Notes under the pieces: generated by a model
Seen by the model: the letters and a program-made list of their open reading frames with translations, nothing else
The model's database searches: none
What the model was told of the DNA's origin: nothing
Translations under genes and position numbers: made by a program
From: Amoebophrya sp. AT5.2
Lineage: Eukaryota > Sar > Dinophyceae > Syndiniales > Amoebophryaceae
Assembly: GCA_005223375.1 (NCBI GenBank)
Contig: RXOD01005520.1
Span: 1-13,645 of the forward strand
Direction of reading: 5' to 3'
DNA: 13,645 bases
Shown here: in pieces, positions 1 through 9,590 of the stretch
Numbering within the stretch: position 1 is the first letter of the stretch
Layout of the letters: each line of letters starts with the position of its first letter

Positions 1-1
1 C

Positions 2-436
2 CTGCCGCTGCCGGCGGACACCGACGGAGGCCGAGGACCGAGGACCTCCGCCCGCAAGGGTCTCTTCGTCTTCCTGTCGTTCTGCAACCACGACTGCGAG
101 CCCAACGTGATGGTCGAGCGCGACGTCGCGAACCTTCCGTGCGAGCCGCACTGCATCAACCTGAAGACGCTGCGGCGCGTGAAAAAAGGCGAGAAGCTGT
201 GCATAAACTACTGCCCCCTGAGCTTGGAGTACACGGAGAGGCGCGACCGGCTCCGGCACTGGTTCTTCGAGTGCGGGTGCGGCCGGTGCGCCGCCGAGGG
301 CATGCTGCTGGGGGAGATGAAAAGAGAAAAGTCTGCTGCTGGTGATGTTGATGGTGAAAAGGAGGGGAAGAGGTCGAGCACTGTGGAAGCCGGAGCGACG
401 ATTTCGGACGCGAAAAAAAGAAAACTGGGCGCGTAG
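2..436 (+). CDS. SMYD-like SET-domain protein lysine methyltransferase, 3' part
   Basis: The frame is open from base 2 to a TAG at 434-436 and gives the last 144 residues; the 5' part lies outside the window. Visible motifs, numbered within the fragment, are N29-H-D-C-E-P-N35 (the SET NHxCxPN motif that helps bind S-adenosylmethionine), the G-E-K-L-C-I-N-Y70 segment that usually carries the catalytic tyrosine, and a post-SET C91-x-C93-x2-C96 cluster that would hold zinc. Spacing and order fit the SMYD branch of SET enzymes, which methylate lysines on histones and other proteins. The usual NHSC reads NHDC here. Only about 45 Lys/Glu/Ser-rich residues follow the post-SET cysteines, so the helical C-terminal domain of animal SMYD proteins is missing; many protist relatives also lack it. 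The family call is firm; substrate and location are unknown. Confidence 0.85.
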   Translation: MPLPADTDGGRGPRTSARKGLFVFLSFCNHDCEPNVMVERDVANLPCEPHCINLKTLRRVKKGEKLCINYCPLSLEYTERRDRLRHWFFECGCGRCAAEGMLLGEMKREKSAAGDVDGEKEGKRSSTVEAGATISDAKKRKLGA

Positions 437-2023
437 ACAACCAATGAGTTGCAGCTGCGACGAAGAACCTGCTTTAATACTGGGGGCTGACTGGTGTGCA
501 CCCCGAACCCGATCTATTCGAATGGGTTCGCGAACGTCTTCGAAAGAACTCGCACTCGCTGGTATATCAACTTGCTTGGAGGCGTCTGCTGTAAAAAAAT
601 GGAATCTTCATGTTCACTAGTTCTCGTCTGGTTCCTCATTTTCCGTGCTCGGAATAAACGAAAGAGGGTCATTCATTCGAGGATTTCTCACGCTCTCGAA
701 TCTTTCCAATTTGAAATCGAATCGGCTCGCGTTTCAACACCGTTCTCTGCAATGTGCAGCTCGGGCTGGATCTCTTTCTATCTTCCGGCTTTCTTTAACA
801 TCAATATTTTCGAAGCGCTGTCGTGAAGACGGCACTCCCAGAGTGATCATTCACAGCTTTTCTTCTTCTGATCGTTCTCTATCTCCTCCAACGCCATGAT
901 GGTAAGCAGCTGCAACGATCGTCCGCTTCATCTTCGGGACCACTTTGGGATCTGAAGTACTTTCCACCTCATCTTCATCCACATCGCCCTGGAAAACAGA
1001 ACTCGCACCAAACAATTTTCAAGAGTTCTTCATCTCCACAAACAAGCAGCTGCAAGCAAGCACTTTTTCAAGAGCTAAGTGCAACTTGTAATTGTATTTT
1101 TTCAACATCTTCGTCCTCGTGCTTTTATTAGCGAGACCGAAAAAGCTGCTAGTACCACCACTAATAACTTTATGAATGTGTATGTATCGTCGAGAGTATC
1201 CCGTTTCTAACTTTACCGAAGATTCGTCCGCGTAGAACATTAAACCATACTTGTTAGCTTCTTGTTCAGTGAGTCTTTCGCGCTGATTTGTGTTGACATT
1301 CTCATCGTGAATCCGAAGCCGAACAGGTTTTGTGATGAGACTGGCAACGAACTTGAAAACGGTGTGCTAGCGGCGCGATTGCATTTCAATGTCGTTCGTA
1401 CTGTGTAGTGTAGGCGACATGTCAAGTTTGGTAAATTTTTGAATTCGGTATTGCGTGGGGGCGGCCGCCGCTGCGACCCTCACGGGAAGAGAAACTACAC
1501 CCGCGCATCAAGACAGTCGTATAATAGGCGAGCGCCTGAAACAAGCAAGTACTACATAAAAATAGGCTATTAGTCCTAGTAAGTACTCTCTTCAGTCTCA
1601 GTCGCTGTCGCACGTGGCGTGCGAATAGGTCCCGTTCCGAAGGTTCCAGTCGAGCGATGACCCTATTGCTAAATTGATATTCAGATCTCTTGCACCTGAC
1701 TTTGAGTAGCAGCTGCTGCTGGTGCATTATAACAAACTATCATAAAGAACTAGTACGTACAAACACAAACACAAAGCCAAAGGCAGTATACTTACTACTA
1801 GTAGGATCGACTTCGACCTCGACTAGTGGTAGTGAAAGTCGTGATCGTGAATGTGAACTAGAAAGGCTGAAGTTAACTACTAGCCTTCGTGTCTCTGTGA
1901 GCAAGAAATCCATCAGCAGACCCGGTTTCGCGGGGATCTCGGATTGCAACGGCCTCGCGGGGATCTCAGATTGGAGCGGTTTCGCGAGGATCTTTGGTTG
2001 CAGCAGAGGCGGGGCGGCTGAAA
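437..2023. other. Spacer without a convincing gene
   Basis: About 1.6 kb, clearly less GC-rich than the flanking genes. The short open frames on either strand show no domain, low complexity of the local type, or codon bias like the neighbours. It holds three TTCGAA/TTCGCGAA-type palindromes at 516-544, four copies of the palindrome GCAGCTGC (451-458, 906-913, 1046-1053, 1709-1716), CTAG-rich palindromic bits near 1790-1830, and the 27-bp triplicate described separately. The SET gene's 3' UTR and the 5' region of the next gene must lie here, but I see no recognisable promoter or poly(A) signal. An AATAAA at about 652 has no other support. Confidence 0.6.
1924..2004 (+). repeat. 27-bp tandem repeat, three copies
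   Basis: Copies run 1924-1950, 1951-1977 and 1978-2004. Each starts GGTTTCGCG or GGCCTCGCG and ends TTGCAAC, TTGGAGC or TTGCAGC. The unit is a multiple of three and the array has no stop in any of the three + frames. In one frame it encodes a nonapeptide of the form G-F/L-A-G/R-I-S/F-D/G-x-x. In the frame of the large downstream gene it encodes S-R-G-S-containing nonapeptides. It ends 19 bp before the ATG chosen for that gene, so it is either 5' leader or part of an unrecognised upstream coding exon. Confidence 0.85.
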
Positions 2024-5000
2024 ATGAAGCAAAAGCGCAAGAAAGGGGGCATGGAGCAGGGGGCAGCTGCTAGTACCCTGCGGTCTCCGGGTGGTGCAGA
2101 GGACAATGGACCACGTGGGGAAAACTACATGGAGCCTCCAGGACCACTTCTAGGTACCTTCACCTGCTTACTTTCTCACACTCACTGATGTATATATGTT
2201 GATGTTCGGTTTGATACCACTGACTACCCGAGCAGTCGAGAAGCAGGTAGGTACACCGGCTGAAACCTTTCGCTTTCACTTGACTTCAGGTGCTCCGGCT
2301 TCCGGGCCGCTCGACAGCGCGAGTGCTCCGCCGCCTTCTTCGCGCACGTGCGCCTCCTCCCAGGAAGGAAACACACCGTGCCCGCCCTCCTCCGCCTCCT
2401 CCGCGGGAGTGCTAGATCCTGGTGTCTTCTCGTCCACGGCGACAGCGACATCGAACGCCATGGCACGGGCTCCTGCGAATAAACCTTCGAAAGCGGCGGC
2501 GGCGCGTGCGGGTCCCGCGAGGCGCCAGCAAAACCAGAGCACGAAAGGCGGCGATCATGAGGGTCCGAAGCAGGACGTTGCCCTGTCGCCGCTGCCGTCG
2601 CACGTCCGCACAGCTCTCGCTTTGGAGTTCCTTCCGAAAAACCTGTCCAACGAGGAGCTGAAGCAGTTCGGCGCGGCGCTGTGGCTGGACCGGCTGTTGC
2701 TCGTGAAGAAGAAGCAGTTCGCCTCCGCGAGGGAGTTCCTGCAGCAGCTGTCGACACCAGCAGCGGCTGCAGATTCCGGGAACTCGGCGGCGGGCCAGCA
2801 CCAGCTGCGGGCCACTGAAGTGTACACGTACGCGCCCGCCGCCGAGGCCGAGCTGCCGAGGTGCGCCGGCCTGGGTAACCCGGAGGGGGCTCCTCCTCCT
2901 GCTCCCGGGCGGCGCGACCACATCGTGGGCGTGGTCGGGAATCGCGCGCCGGGAGCAGGAGTAGGAGGAGGAGTCGCAGAAAAGCCATCGGAGAGCAGCT
3001 GCTTCCTCCTGCTGTACTCGGAAGCGGAGGCCGACGTGGCGAAACTGCAGCTGAGCCGGCGGCTGGCGAGCCTGCGATACCTGGTCTACGAGGTGAGCCG
3101 CGTGACGCAGGAAAACGGGGCGCCGGTGGACCTGCTGCGGCGGCAGGTGGTGCTGGAGTTCCCGAAGTCCCTGGCGGAAAAGTTCTACCAGCTCCAGGGC
3201 ATGGCGATGGTAGAGGAGGGGGATGTTGGCAGAGGAGGGGGAAAAGTCGCGGCTCGGGAAGACGGGGAAGATGGCGGCGCTCGGGGCGGAGCGGTCGCAG
3301 GAGGACGAGAGCGAGAGTCACAACCAAGAGCAGGCAACACAGCAATCGGAAAATCCAAATGCAGATCGATCGACGAGGGGGCTCTTCTCGAACAAGAAGA
3401 CGAAGAAGAGTCGGCCGAGACCGCGGGGGGATCTGGTTTGTCGGGTGGTTCTGCACTTGCGGCCACGAAGACCACCTCCAAGAAGCGGGACACGAGCTTC
3501 GTTCCGCCGGCGAATTCCATCCCGAGTCCAGGGTCCGACTACGCCCTCCTGCACCCCCAGCGCAACGACAAGACGCCGCTGATTGGGCCCGACCTCGCCC
3601 ATGGCGTTGATCAGAAAAATAGCACAGATCAACACACGACACCGGCGCAGAGAAACGCACCAGATCCGATTGTTGACGAGGTGGAGCCTCTACCCGGTCC
3701 TGCAGAGACGCACCCGCTGGCCTTCGGCATGGTGACGGACGGTCGTGAGGACACGGAGCCGGTCGGAATGGACCCGAAGCAGCTCCAGAAAGCGCTGCAG
3801 GCGACCAAAGAACTGAAAATTACGAATTCTGAGGAGCAAGATGATCATGGGCACGCGGCTGTGGTGTCGGAGCAGCGACAGCACGGCGGCACGACCAGCA
3901 CGACAACAGCCCCCACAGCCGGGGTCGTCCCGCTGAAAGTCTCCGCTTCCACCTTGTTCGCCACCTGGTTCCGGGATTTTCGTCCCAGTGAGGCGGAGCA
4001 AGACATGGCCGGCGTAATCGGCACAGAGCTACCGGCAAAATTGCTCGCAAGCGGGAACTTGCGCGCGCGCCTCTGCGTGCCCGTCATGGAGGCCTCGGGA
4101 AGCGCAAACAAAACCGCCGCACCTGCTCAAGCCGATGTGCCTCCTGAAGCGTTGAGCGTGACCACCCCGGACGCCACGAATGGCGACGAGATGAATCTTC
4201 CGACCGTATCTTCGGGCTCTACATCGACTACTTCTTGTTTATCTACTTCGCCTTCTACTTCGTCTTCCGGAATCGGAAAAGTGAAGCGGCTGCTGGGGCT
4301 CTCGCGGCTGCACTGGCTGTTCTGGGGGCACCGGGACGGCTCGGTCTTTCGCGTGCATGATTTCGAGCTGTGGCGGAAGATGCCGGGGGCTTTTTTAAGG
4401 AGAGGACGAAGGAAGCAGAACCCGTTTCCCGAGACGTGTGTAACGTGTTCCTTGGCATTGAGATTGACTCGTCGTATGTCACTTGTAGTATTGCTCTACT
4501 CGTCGACGTCGTCGTGTTTTATTTGTGTTGTATAACAAGCAAGTACTTGAAATGGGAGTGAGTGTATTGGTCGGGTCGGCGTGTTGTATTCTGCTGGACG
4601 AAACTGCAGGGAGGCAGCGGCGATGGGCTTCACTTCGGGGGCTGCAGTTTCCTGCGGTCAACATCAAAGCGGCTTGCGTGGTAGTGGGGGTCGTTGACGT
4701 CGGGTCTCGTCTATTTTACTCGTATATTTTGTCTCGTATAACAAATGTCGCCGGCGCCGTCTAGAAGTACGTCTAGTAGAAGTAGTTGTTCGGAGAGTAC
4801 GCGTACGACGCGACCCGGCATCGCGTGCATCGGATATCGCGAGCAGAGACCGGAAATGGGTTTTTTCTTCGCCCCCTCTAAAGTTCTACTTCAAAAACCG
4901 CGGGAACCTGGAGTACTTCTACATCCAACCGAAGGCGCGGATGCAGTGGCGGCTGGACTGCGTCTTCCAGAACCACGCCCGCTCCGTAGTCTTCCACTGC

Positions 5001-8000
5001 TCGCACGAACTCGGGAGCACCAAACTGCTCATCTCCACCTTCCAGCGCGCCGACGGGTCTCGGGGGAACAAACCCCTCATATCCACCAGTTGTTCCTCCG
5101 GGGGGAGCGTCACGCGGGGCTCGTCCGGAGCAGGAGGAGGTACGGGTATGGGTACCGCCAGCACCAGTCAGACCGGGGATCATAGTAGAGATAGTAACAC
5201 TCACGATCCGCTGAGGGATTTCTCCTTCCTAGACCTCCCGTCGACCGTGAACTATGGGATGGCCCTGCCGTCTCCTGCCGTCTCATCGCGCCCAAATACG
5301 AAAAAGCCTGCGGCCTCCTCCACGCGCGGTGGGGGCGCAGGACGCACGTCGATCACGACGACGTCCAGCACTCGTAGCGGGACGAAGCAGTCGAAGTCGT
5401 CCCAGGCGGGTTGCACTTCGTGTAGTGCGACCACCCCGAAAGGTGGGGAAGATGAAGACTGCGACGAGCAAGAGCTGCAGCTCGGAGGACCTCCCGAGGT
5501 GACGAGGTGGTATCTGAGTGACGAGGCGGGCGATGATTGCAGCGGGAAGCCGATTGCGACGTACAGCGAGCGGCTGCGGGAGATGTGTGACGCATGGGAT
5601 CTGGAGTTGACGGTGAAAAACTCTTTCTTGAGCTTCGGCACCTCGGGCACCGACCGGCGGCTGACGCGTTCCTACTCCGCCCCGATCGAACGAGGAGCCA
5701 GTCCCGAGGAGCCCGTCCCGGGCGAGGGCACGGCGAACAGCGACAGAACGCAGCAGCTGCACTCGGTGGACGAGGTGGAGCAGGAGGAGGACCAACACCT
5801 ACACCACGCGCACGACCCCGAGGACCCGCCCGAGGACCACCCAATCCAGTACCTGTCCAAAAAGTCTCTGCAGCAGCTCCCCTTGCCGGACGTGATCAGC
5901 TCGATTGCGCAGCGGGTGTGTGAGTGCCGCTGTCGCTGGGTGCAGCATGCGATCGCCCGGGCGAGCTCTACGAACGCGCACGCGAAGCTGAAAATCTTTG
6001 ATCCTGACAGCAAGAATTCGATTCGAGGTTTCGAGGACCTGGTCGAAAAGCAGCGGCAGCGCGAGGAGAAGGTGTTTGCGGAGCGGCTTCTCTGCTCTCT
6101 GGGGAGCAGCATCTGCCAATCCAACCAATGGCGGCTGTGCGCGCCCCCCTCCGCACTCGCCTTCGGCATGGCCACAGGCTTCGTGTCGTACATCCGCGCC
6201 AACTCGCTGACCGTGAACCGTTTGTTCCCGAAATTCTTTGACGTCCACACGCTGTGGGTTTGTGGCCTCAGCATCGACGTGGGCAACCCGCACCTCTACA
6301 AACACATCAAGAACTGCGACCGGGGAGAACTTGCGGACTTCCTCAAAACCTTGGTGAAAAGTGCAAGTGATCAAAAAAGAAAAAAACCGATGAAGCAGCT
6401 GCGCATGACGAGCGGGGAGGTGCTCGATCTGCGCTGGTCGCAGCAGTTCGACCGGGCGGACGACGTCCAAAAGCAGTACAAAGTGGTGGGCAGGAACGAC
6501 GCGGGCTACCGCCGGTCCTCGAGTCCTCGTCTGAGAGGGTCAGTCCCCCAAAAATCCGATCGACGCACAGACACCTCGGGAGAAGATCATCACCACTCCA
6601 ACATCGTCGAGTCCGTGGGGGCAAAGCCAAGGGACAATAAGGACAAGGAGGAGCGAGAGCTGCTCCACGGCTTTCTGCGGGAGAACGGCCACGACCCGCA
6701 GAACGAGGAAATGCTTCACGAGGGTTTTCTCGACGTGGGCGAGGAGATGCACGACTTGCGGTTGCCGGGCAAGTGCTACGACTCGGGCTGCTACGAAGAC
6801 CCGCTGAAGCTGGCGGGACACGAGGTGTTCGTAGGAGGAGCCGGCGATGTTGATCTTGAAGATGAGGAAGTAGAGGACGTCGACAACAAGATTGTGATTC
6901 CGGAAGCGTTGCGCTGCCTGCTGCGGCCGTGCAATCGGGAGTTCTTCCGGTCCCAGGACGCGCGGCTGTGGCAGCTGGAGCTCGAGCGCGTGCCGACGAA
7001 CAAACCCACGTTGTGCACGCTGCCGAAGCCGAGTTATTTGGACTCCACCGAGGCCCTGTTCCAAGGCATGGCCAGCAAGCAGTTCGCGCTCGCGGGGGAA
7101 AGTGGAGGTGGATACACGTTTCACGCGACAAAGGTGGCGCAGTCCTACCACGGGCTGCAGGAGTTTATCCGCAACCAGTACGACTTGGGCGACAAACTGA
7201 ACGTCGCGCACTTTCCGCTGCACTGCTCAAACCACTTCCTGGAGGGCTACCTCGCCTTCACGCAGTTTTTGAAAAAGAAACACGCAGAACTACTAGATTT
7301 TGGGGAGGCCGAGGGGAACTACGCTGAGGGGGCGTATAATGCTGGGGGTGTGGATGATGATGCTCATGATGTAGGGGGGACGAAGATGAACGAGGAGGGC
7401 CTCCAGCCGGTTTCGAAAACATCCAAGAACAAACGAAGAAACCGTCGGGGTGGAAATAAAGCAGGGGGTGCAATAAAAGGTGGTGGTGCAGCCACGAGCA
7501 ACGAAGGGAGCGTAAGAAAGCCTCGGGTGGATCTCGACAACGTCGCGTGTTACGCGTCGAGCCTTCTGTGCCCCATGTACATCGATCCGGTGGACGGGCT
7601 TGCCTACTTCGTTGACCCGGTGGGCATCGTTTCCCTCGGCAAGGCCGAATTTGCCCCCTCTCCCGGCTACGAAGGATACAAAGGCCCCAACGCCGACTGT
7701 GGAGTTGATGTCGGGGATGTAGAAGATGAAGGTGTAGTTCAGTCCGGGGAGGATCTTCCAGATCAAGCAGCAGCAGGGTATTTTCCTAAGGGAGTCACGG
7801 GATCCGGCAAGTACGGATTCCCCACCCGCGCCGAATTTCCCAACGTTGCGGACGTGGCACATCAGGGGGCGGTCAACGGCCTGGCCGAGGATCCTTGCAC
7901 GTCAGGCAACCCCCATCCTTCTGCGGCTCCTCAACAACGACCCCCGCACGCGCAGCACCTCACGCCCGCTGCGCTCGCGTTACAACAGCGGCTCCTGCTG

Positions 8001-8123
8001 GAAAATGGCTCTGCTGGCGGAGGTGCTGCTCGGTTGCCGGGGGCGTTCGAACAATTATACGACGCAAGCCAGTGCAGCGCCCCTCCAGCGGGCATGCCGT
8101 ATCCAAATTTAGAGCTAAGATAA
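2024..8123 (+). CDS. Large low-complexity orphan protein, three exons, 1,839 aa
   Basis: I do not recognise this protein. Modelled exons are 2024-2153, 2290-4439 and 4884-8123; the joined length of 5,520 nt is an exact multiple of three and ends in TAA. The start is the first ATG after an in-frame stop at 1898 and gives a basic N-terminus (M-K-Q-K-R-K-K); an ATG at 2051 is an alternative. Ordered-looking blocks, separated by Ser/Gly/Glu/Thr-rich linkers, lie at residues about 147-200 (hydrophobic, Lys-rich), 279-350, 595-645, 707-817 (rich in Trp/Phe/Tyr, spanning the second intron), 969-1027, 1081-1244 (with C-E-C-R-C-R-W at 1106-1112), 1434-1567 and 1646-1698. A basic Lys/Arg patch at about 1607-1622 could be a nuclear signal. 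Residues 1004-1027 carry V-K-N-S-F then S-Y-S-A-P, a pairing I associate with dinoflagellate proteins (recollection only). If the second intron is wrong, these are two genes ending near 4535 and starting near or before 4941. No function is assigned. Confidence 0.6.
2154..2289 (+). other. Predicted intron 1 of the large orphan gene
   Basis: 136 bp, starting GTACCTTC and ending TTGACTTCAG. The upstream frame stops at 2186-2188 and the downstream frame has no good start, but splicing here joins phase 1 to phase 1 and restores a Gly codon (G + GT). Both boundaries read AG|GT, so the exact cut is ambiguous by the usual exon-edge duplication. The match of GT, AG and phase makes this a good model. 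Confidence 0.7.
4440..4883 (+). other. Predicted intron 2 of the large orphan gene
   Basis: 444 bp, starting GTAACG and ending in a strong pyrimidine tract of T and C from about 4861 before CTAAAG. Both sides are phase 0. The upstream exon's frame would otherwise end at 4535 after losing its coding character, while the downstream sequence from 4884 is clearly coding well before its first ATG at 4941, which argues for splicing rather than a second start. GT dinucleotides at 4436 and 4438 are alternative donors, but their phases do not fit this acceptor. The intron contains a diverged internal repeat with GTATAACAA at both ends. Confidence 0.55.
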
Positions 8124-9274
8124 AGCAGGATGAAAAGAAGCAAGGAAGTGCAACGTGCAAATAGAAATCGATCATGTCCAGCATAGATATTCGGACTAAG
8201 TGTATGAGGGGGCCACCGGGCCATCCTCGCAATTTCGGATACAAGCTGACCATGGTGCTCAACGTGGTAAAGACAAATATCATCACGGTAGCAAGAAGAA
8301 GAACCAACTCAGCGAGGTTTCGTCATTTCGCAGCCACGGTTTAAGATCGAACTCGAAGAAGTCGAAGAAGTCGACAAAGCGCACTCAAATAAATATGTTG
8401 TTCAGCACATCAGGCTCCTGGGTGGTGTAGGAGAGTACTAGCGGGATACCTCTACAACAGTAGAGGCTCTACTACGTGTGCGCCTTCCCACTTCCTTGGT
8501 AGTTGTAGCTGTACTACACGTAAACGCCCACGCCCAGCAGTCTTTTCCTTTGTTTACCTAGCACAGAGATTTAGATCGTACTTTTTTATTTTTAGAGGAA
8601 ATACGCAGTTGTCGTGGTCGTGTGGGTGTCGGTCTAGTACTGAGGCCAACGGCGCTTCCACGACCTCTCATCTCGAAGACGCCTATCATTTAATTTTCGT
8701 ATGATCCAATTCTAATGTTGGTGCGTGAGGCGAAGGGAAAGCGAGCGCGGCGATAGACGAGTTGTGGTCTCGATCAGAATCGCCCCGGTTCCGTTCCTGC
8801 CTCCAAAACCAAATCTGTTTCTCTTTCTTCTACTTCGAAATATTAGACACGCAGTGCTACAACTCCTACACGACATAATACATAGTGACTCTGACTTAAG
8901 TACTACTACTAGTGCTTCTCCTTCACCATTACCTTCACGTTCACCTTCTCGCACAGCACATCTCCGTCTCGAGCGCTTCTAGGGCTCCCTTCTGAGTCTG
9001 TGCGGGAAGTAGCAAGGAGGGATGCATGCACTTTTCAGAACTGATGGCCCTGCTTCTATCTGGTAGTTGATGCTCCCAATGAATGCATGGCATTATTCGC
9101 AGACGCAGACTACAGTGGGGGCAGAGGTAGTACAAAGAGGTAGCACTAGCAGCCAAAGCCAATGACAATGCAAAAGCTAACCGTACACGTGGCATGTAGC
9201 TATTCATCATTCATTGTTGGCACCAGCAGTGAGCGGAGCAAGACGAATAGCTTCGGGCTCTAAGAGACCCGAGG
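8124..9274. other. Spacer without a convincing gene
   Basis: About 1.15 kb after the large gene's stop. It starts with Lys/Ser-codon-like AAGAAGTCG repeats at about 8350-8380, which are open but carry no start or domain and are probably 3' UTR. Next comes a group of short hairpins around 8437-8520. A 7-bp inverted repeat, GTCGTGG (8611-8617) with CCACGAC (8658-8664), follows, then a pyrimidine-rich CTTCACC-type stretch at about 8920-8955. I find no RNA gene or convincing protein frame on either strand. Confidence 0.55.
8449..8473. repeat. Overlapping hairpins
   Basis: CCTCTAC (8449-8455), a four-base loop AACA, then GTAGAGG (8460-8466) form a perfect 7-bp stem. The second arm also overlaps GTAGAG-G-CTCTAC (8460-8472), so the arm can pair in two ways. 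A further GTAGT...ACTAC pair follows at about 8501-8517. The position some 330 bp past the large gene's stop suits a 3' UTR or transcript end, but no function is shown. Confidence 0.5.
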
Positions 9275-9541
9275 ATGCACGAGCATGACAAACATGAGTA
9301 CGAGCCCAGATTCGTTCATCGAAGGGAGGGACCGTCGATCAGGTGCCGTTTCTGCAAGAAATACAGCATCGAATACGACGAGGATGAACATGAACTCACG
9401 CGGCTCGGGAAAGCGGTATCGAAAATGAGGAAGCACGAAGCAATCTGTTCTGCGCGTCCGAAAAAAGTAGTTGTGCCATGGACCAGCTGCAAGAAAATGC
9501 CGAAGGCATTGAAGAAGAAGCAGGTCAAAAAGAGCAAATGA
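9275..9541 (+). CDS. Small C2HC (BED-like) zinc-finger protein, lysine-rich tail
   Basis: 88 residues. The ATG at 9275 is the first after an in-frame TAG at 9248, and the frame ends TGA at 9539-9541. C24-x2-C27, then H54-x3-C58, with a hydrophobic and basic run just before the histidine, gives the C-x2-C-x(n)-H-x3-C pattern of BED-type fingers. Those bind DNA and are common at the N-termini of hAT transposases and of proteins derived from them. Here the finger is followed only by a basic tail ending K-K-K-Q-V-K-K-S-K, which could be a nuclear signal or nucleic-acid-binding tail. The N-terminus is rich in His and Glu. No catalytic domain follows, so it is a stand-alone mini-protein, a domesticated fragment, or a last exon. 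Zinc binding is an inference from spacing; no family name is certain. Confidence 0.6.
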   Translation: MHEHDKHEYEPRFVHRREGPSIRCRFCKKYSIEYDEDEHELTRLGKAVSKMRKHEAICSARPKKVVVPWTSCKKMPKALKKKQVKKSK

Positions 9542-9572
9542 ACGACGTTTCGGTTGAAAGTGAGAGATGCGG

Positions 9573-9590
9573 TGATGTGATTGATGTGAT
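9573..9590. repeat. 9-bp tandem doublet
   Basis: TGATGTGAT occurs at 9573-9581 and again at 9582-9590, perfectly and head to tail, just downstream of the zinc-finger gene stop. It looks like replication slippage; no role is evident. Confidence 0.8.

Noticed and set aside
8..19. The same 12-mer CTGCCGGCGGAC at both ends of the window (8-19 and 13628-13639)
   Set aside because: The match does not extend into either flank beyond a few bases and both copies are GC-rich coding sequence, so chance is likely.
652..657. AATAAA as a poly(A) signal for the SET gene
   Set aside because: It is a single short match over 200 bp past the stop, and the likely lineage often lacks this signal.
494..826. A 110-codon frame in the first spacer
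   Set aside because: It starts at a non-ATG codon, has ordinary spacer composition and shows no domain.
2224..3660. A 478-codon open frame on the - strand
   Set aside because: It is Arg/Pro/Ser-rich shadow translation opposite the GC-rich second exon of the large gene; no domain or good start.
4278..4400. Resemblance of the W-x-F-W...D-G-S-V-F-R-V segment to a heat-shock-factor DNA-binding domain
   Set aside because: Only the DG-x-x-F-x-V pattern fits; the recognition-helix motif with its QLN-Y-GF core is absent on either side of the intron.
8563..8569. ACAGAGA, the U6 snRNA core motif
   Set aside because: The following bases do not continue as U6 and no stem-loops or GC-rich U6 segment follow.
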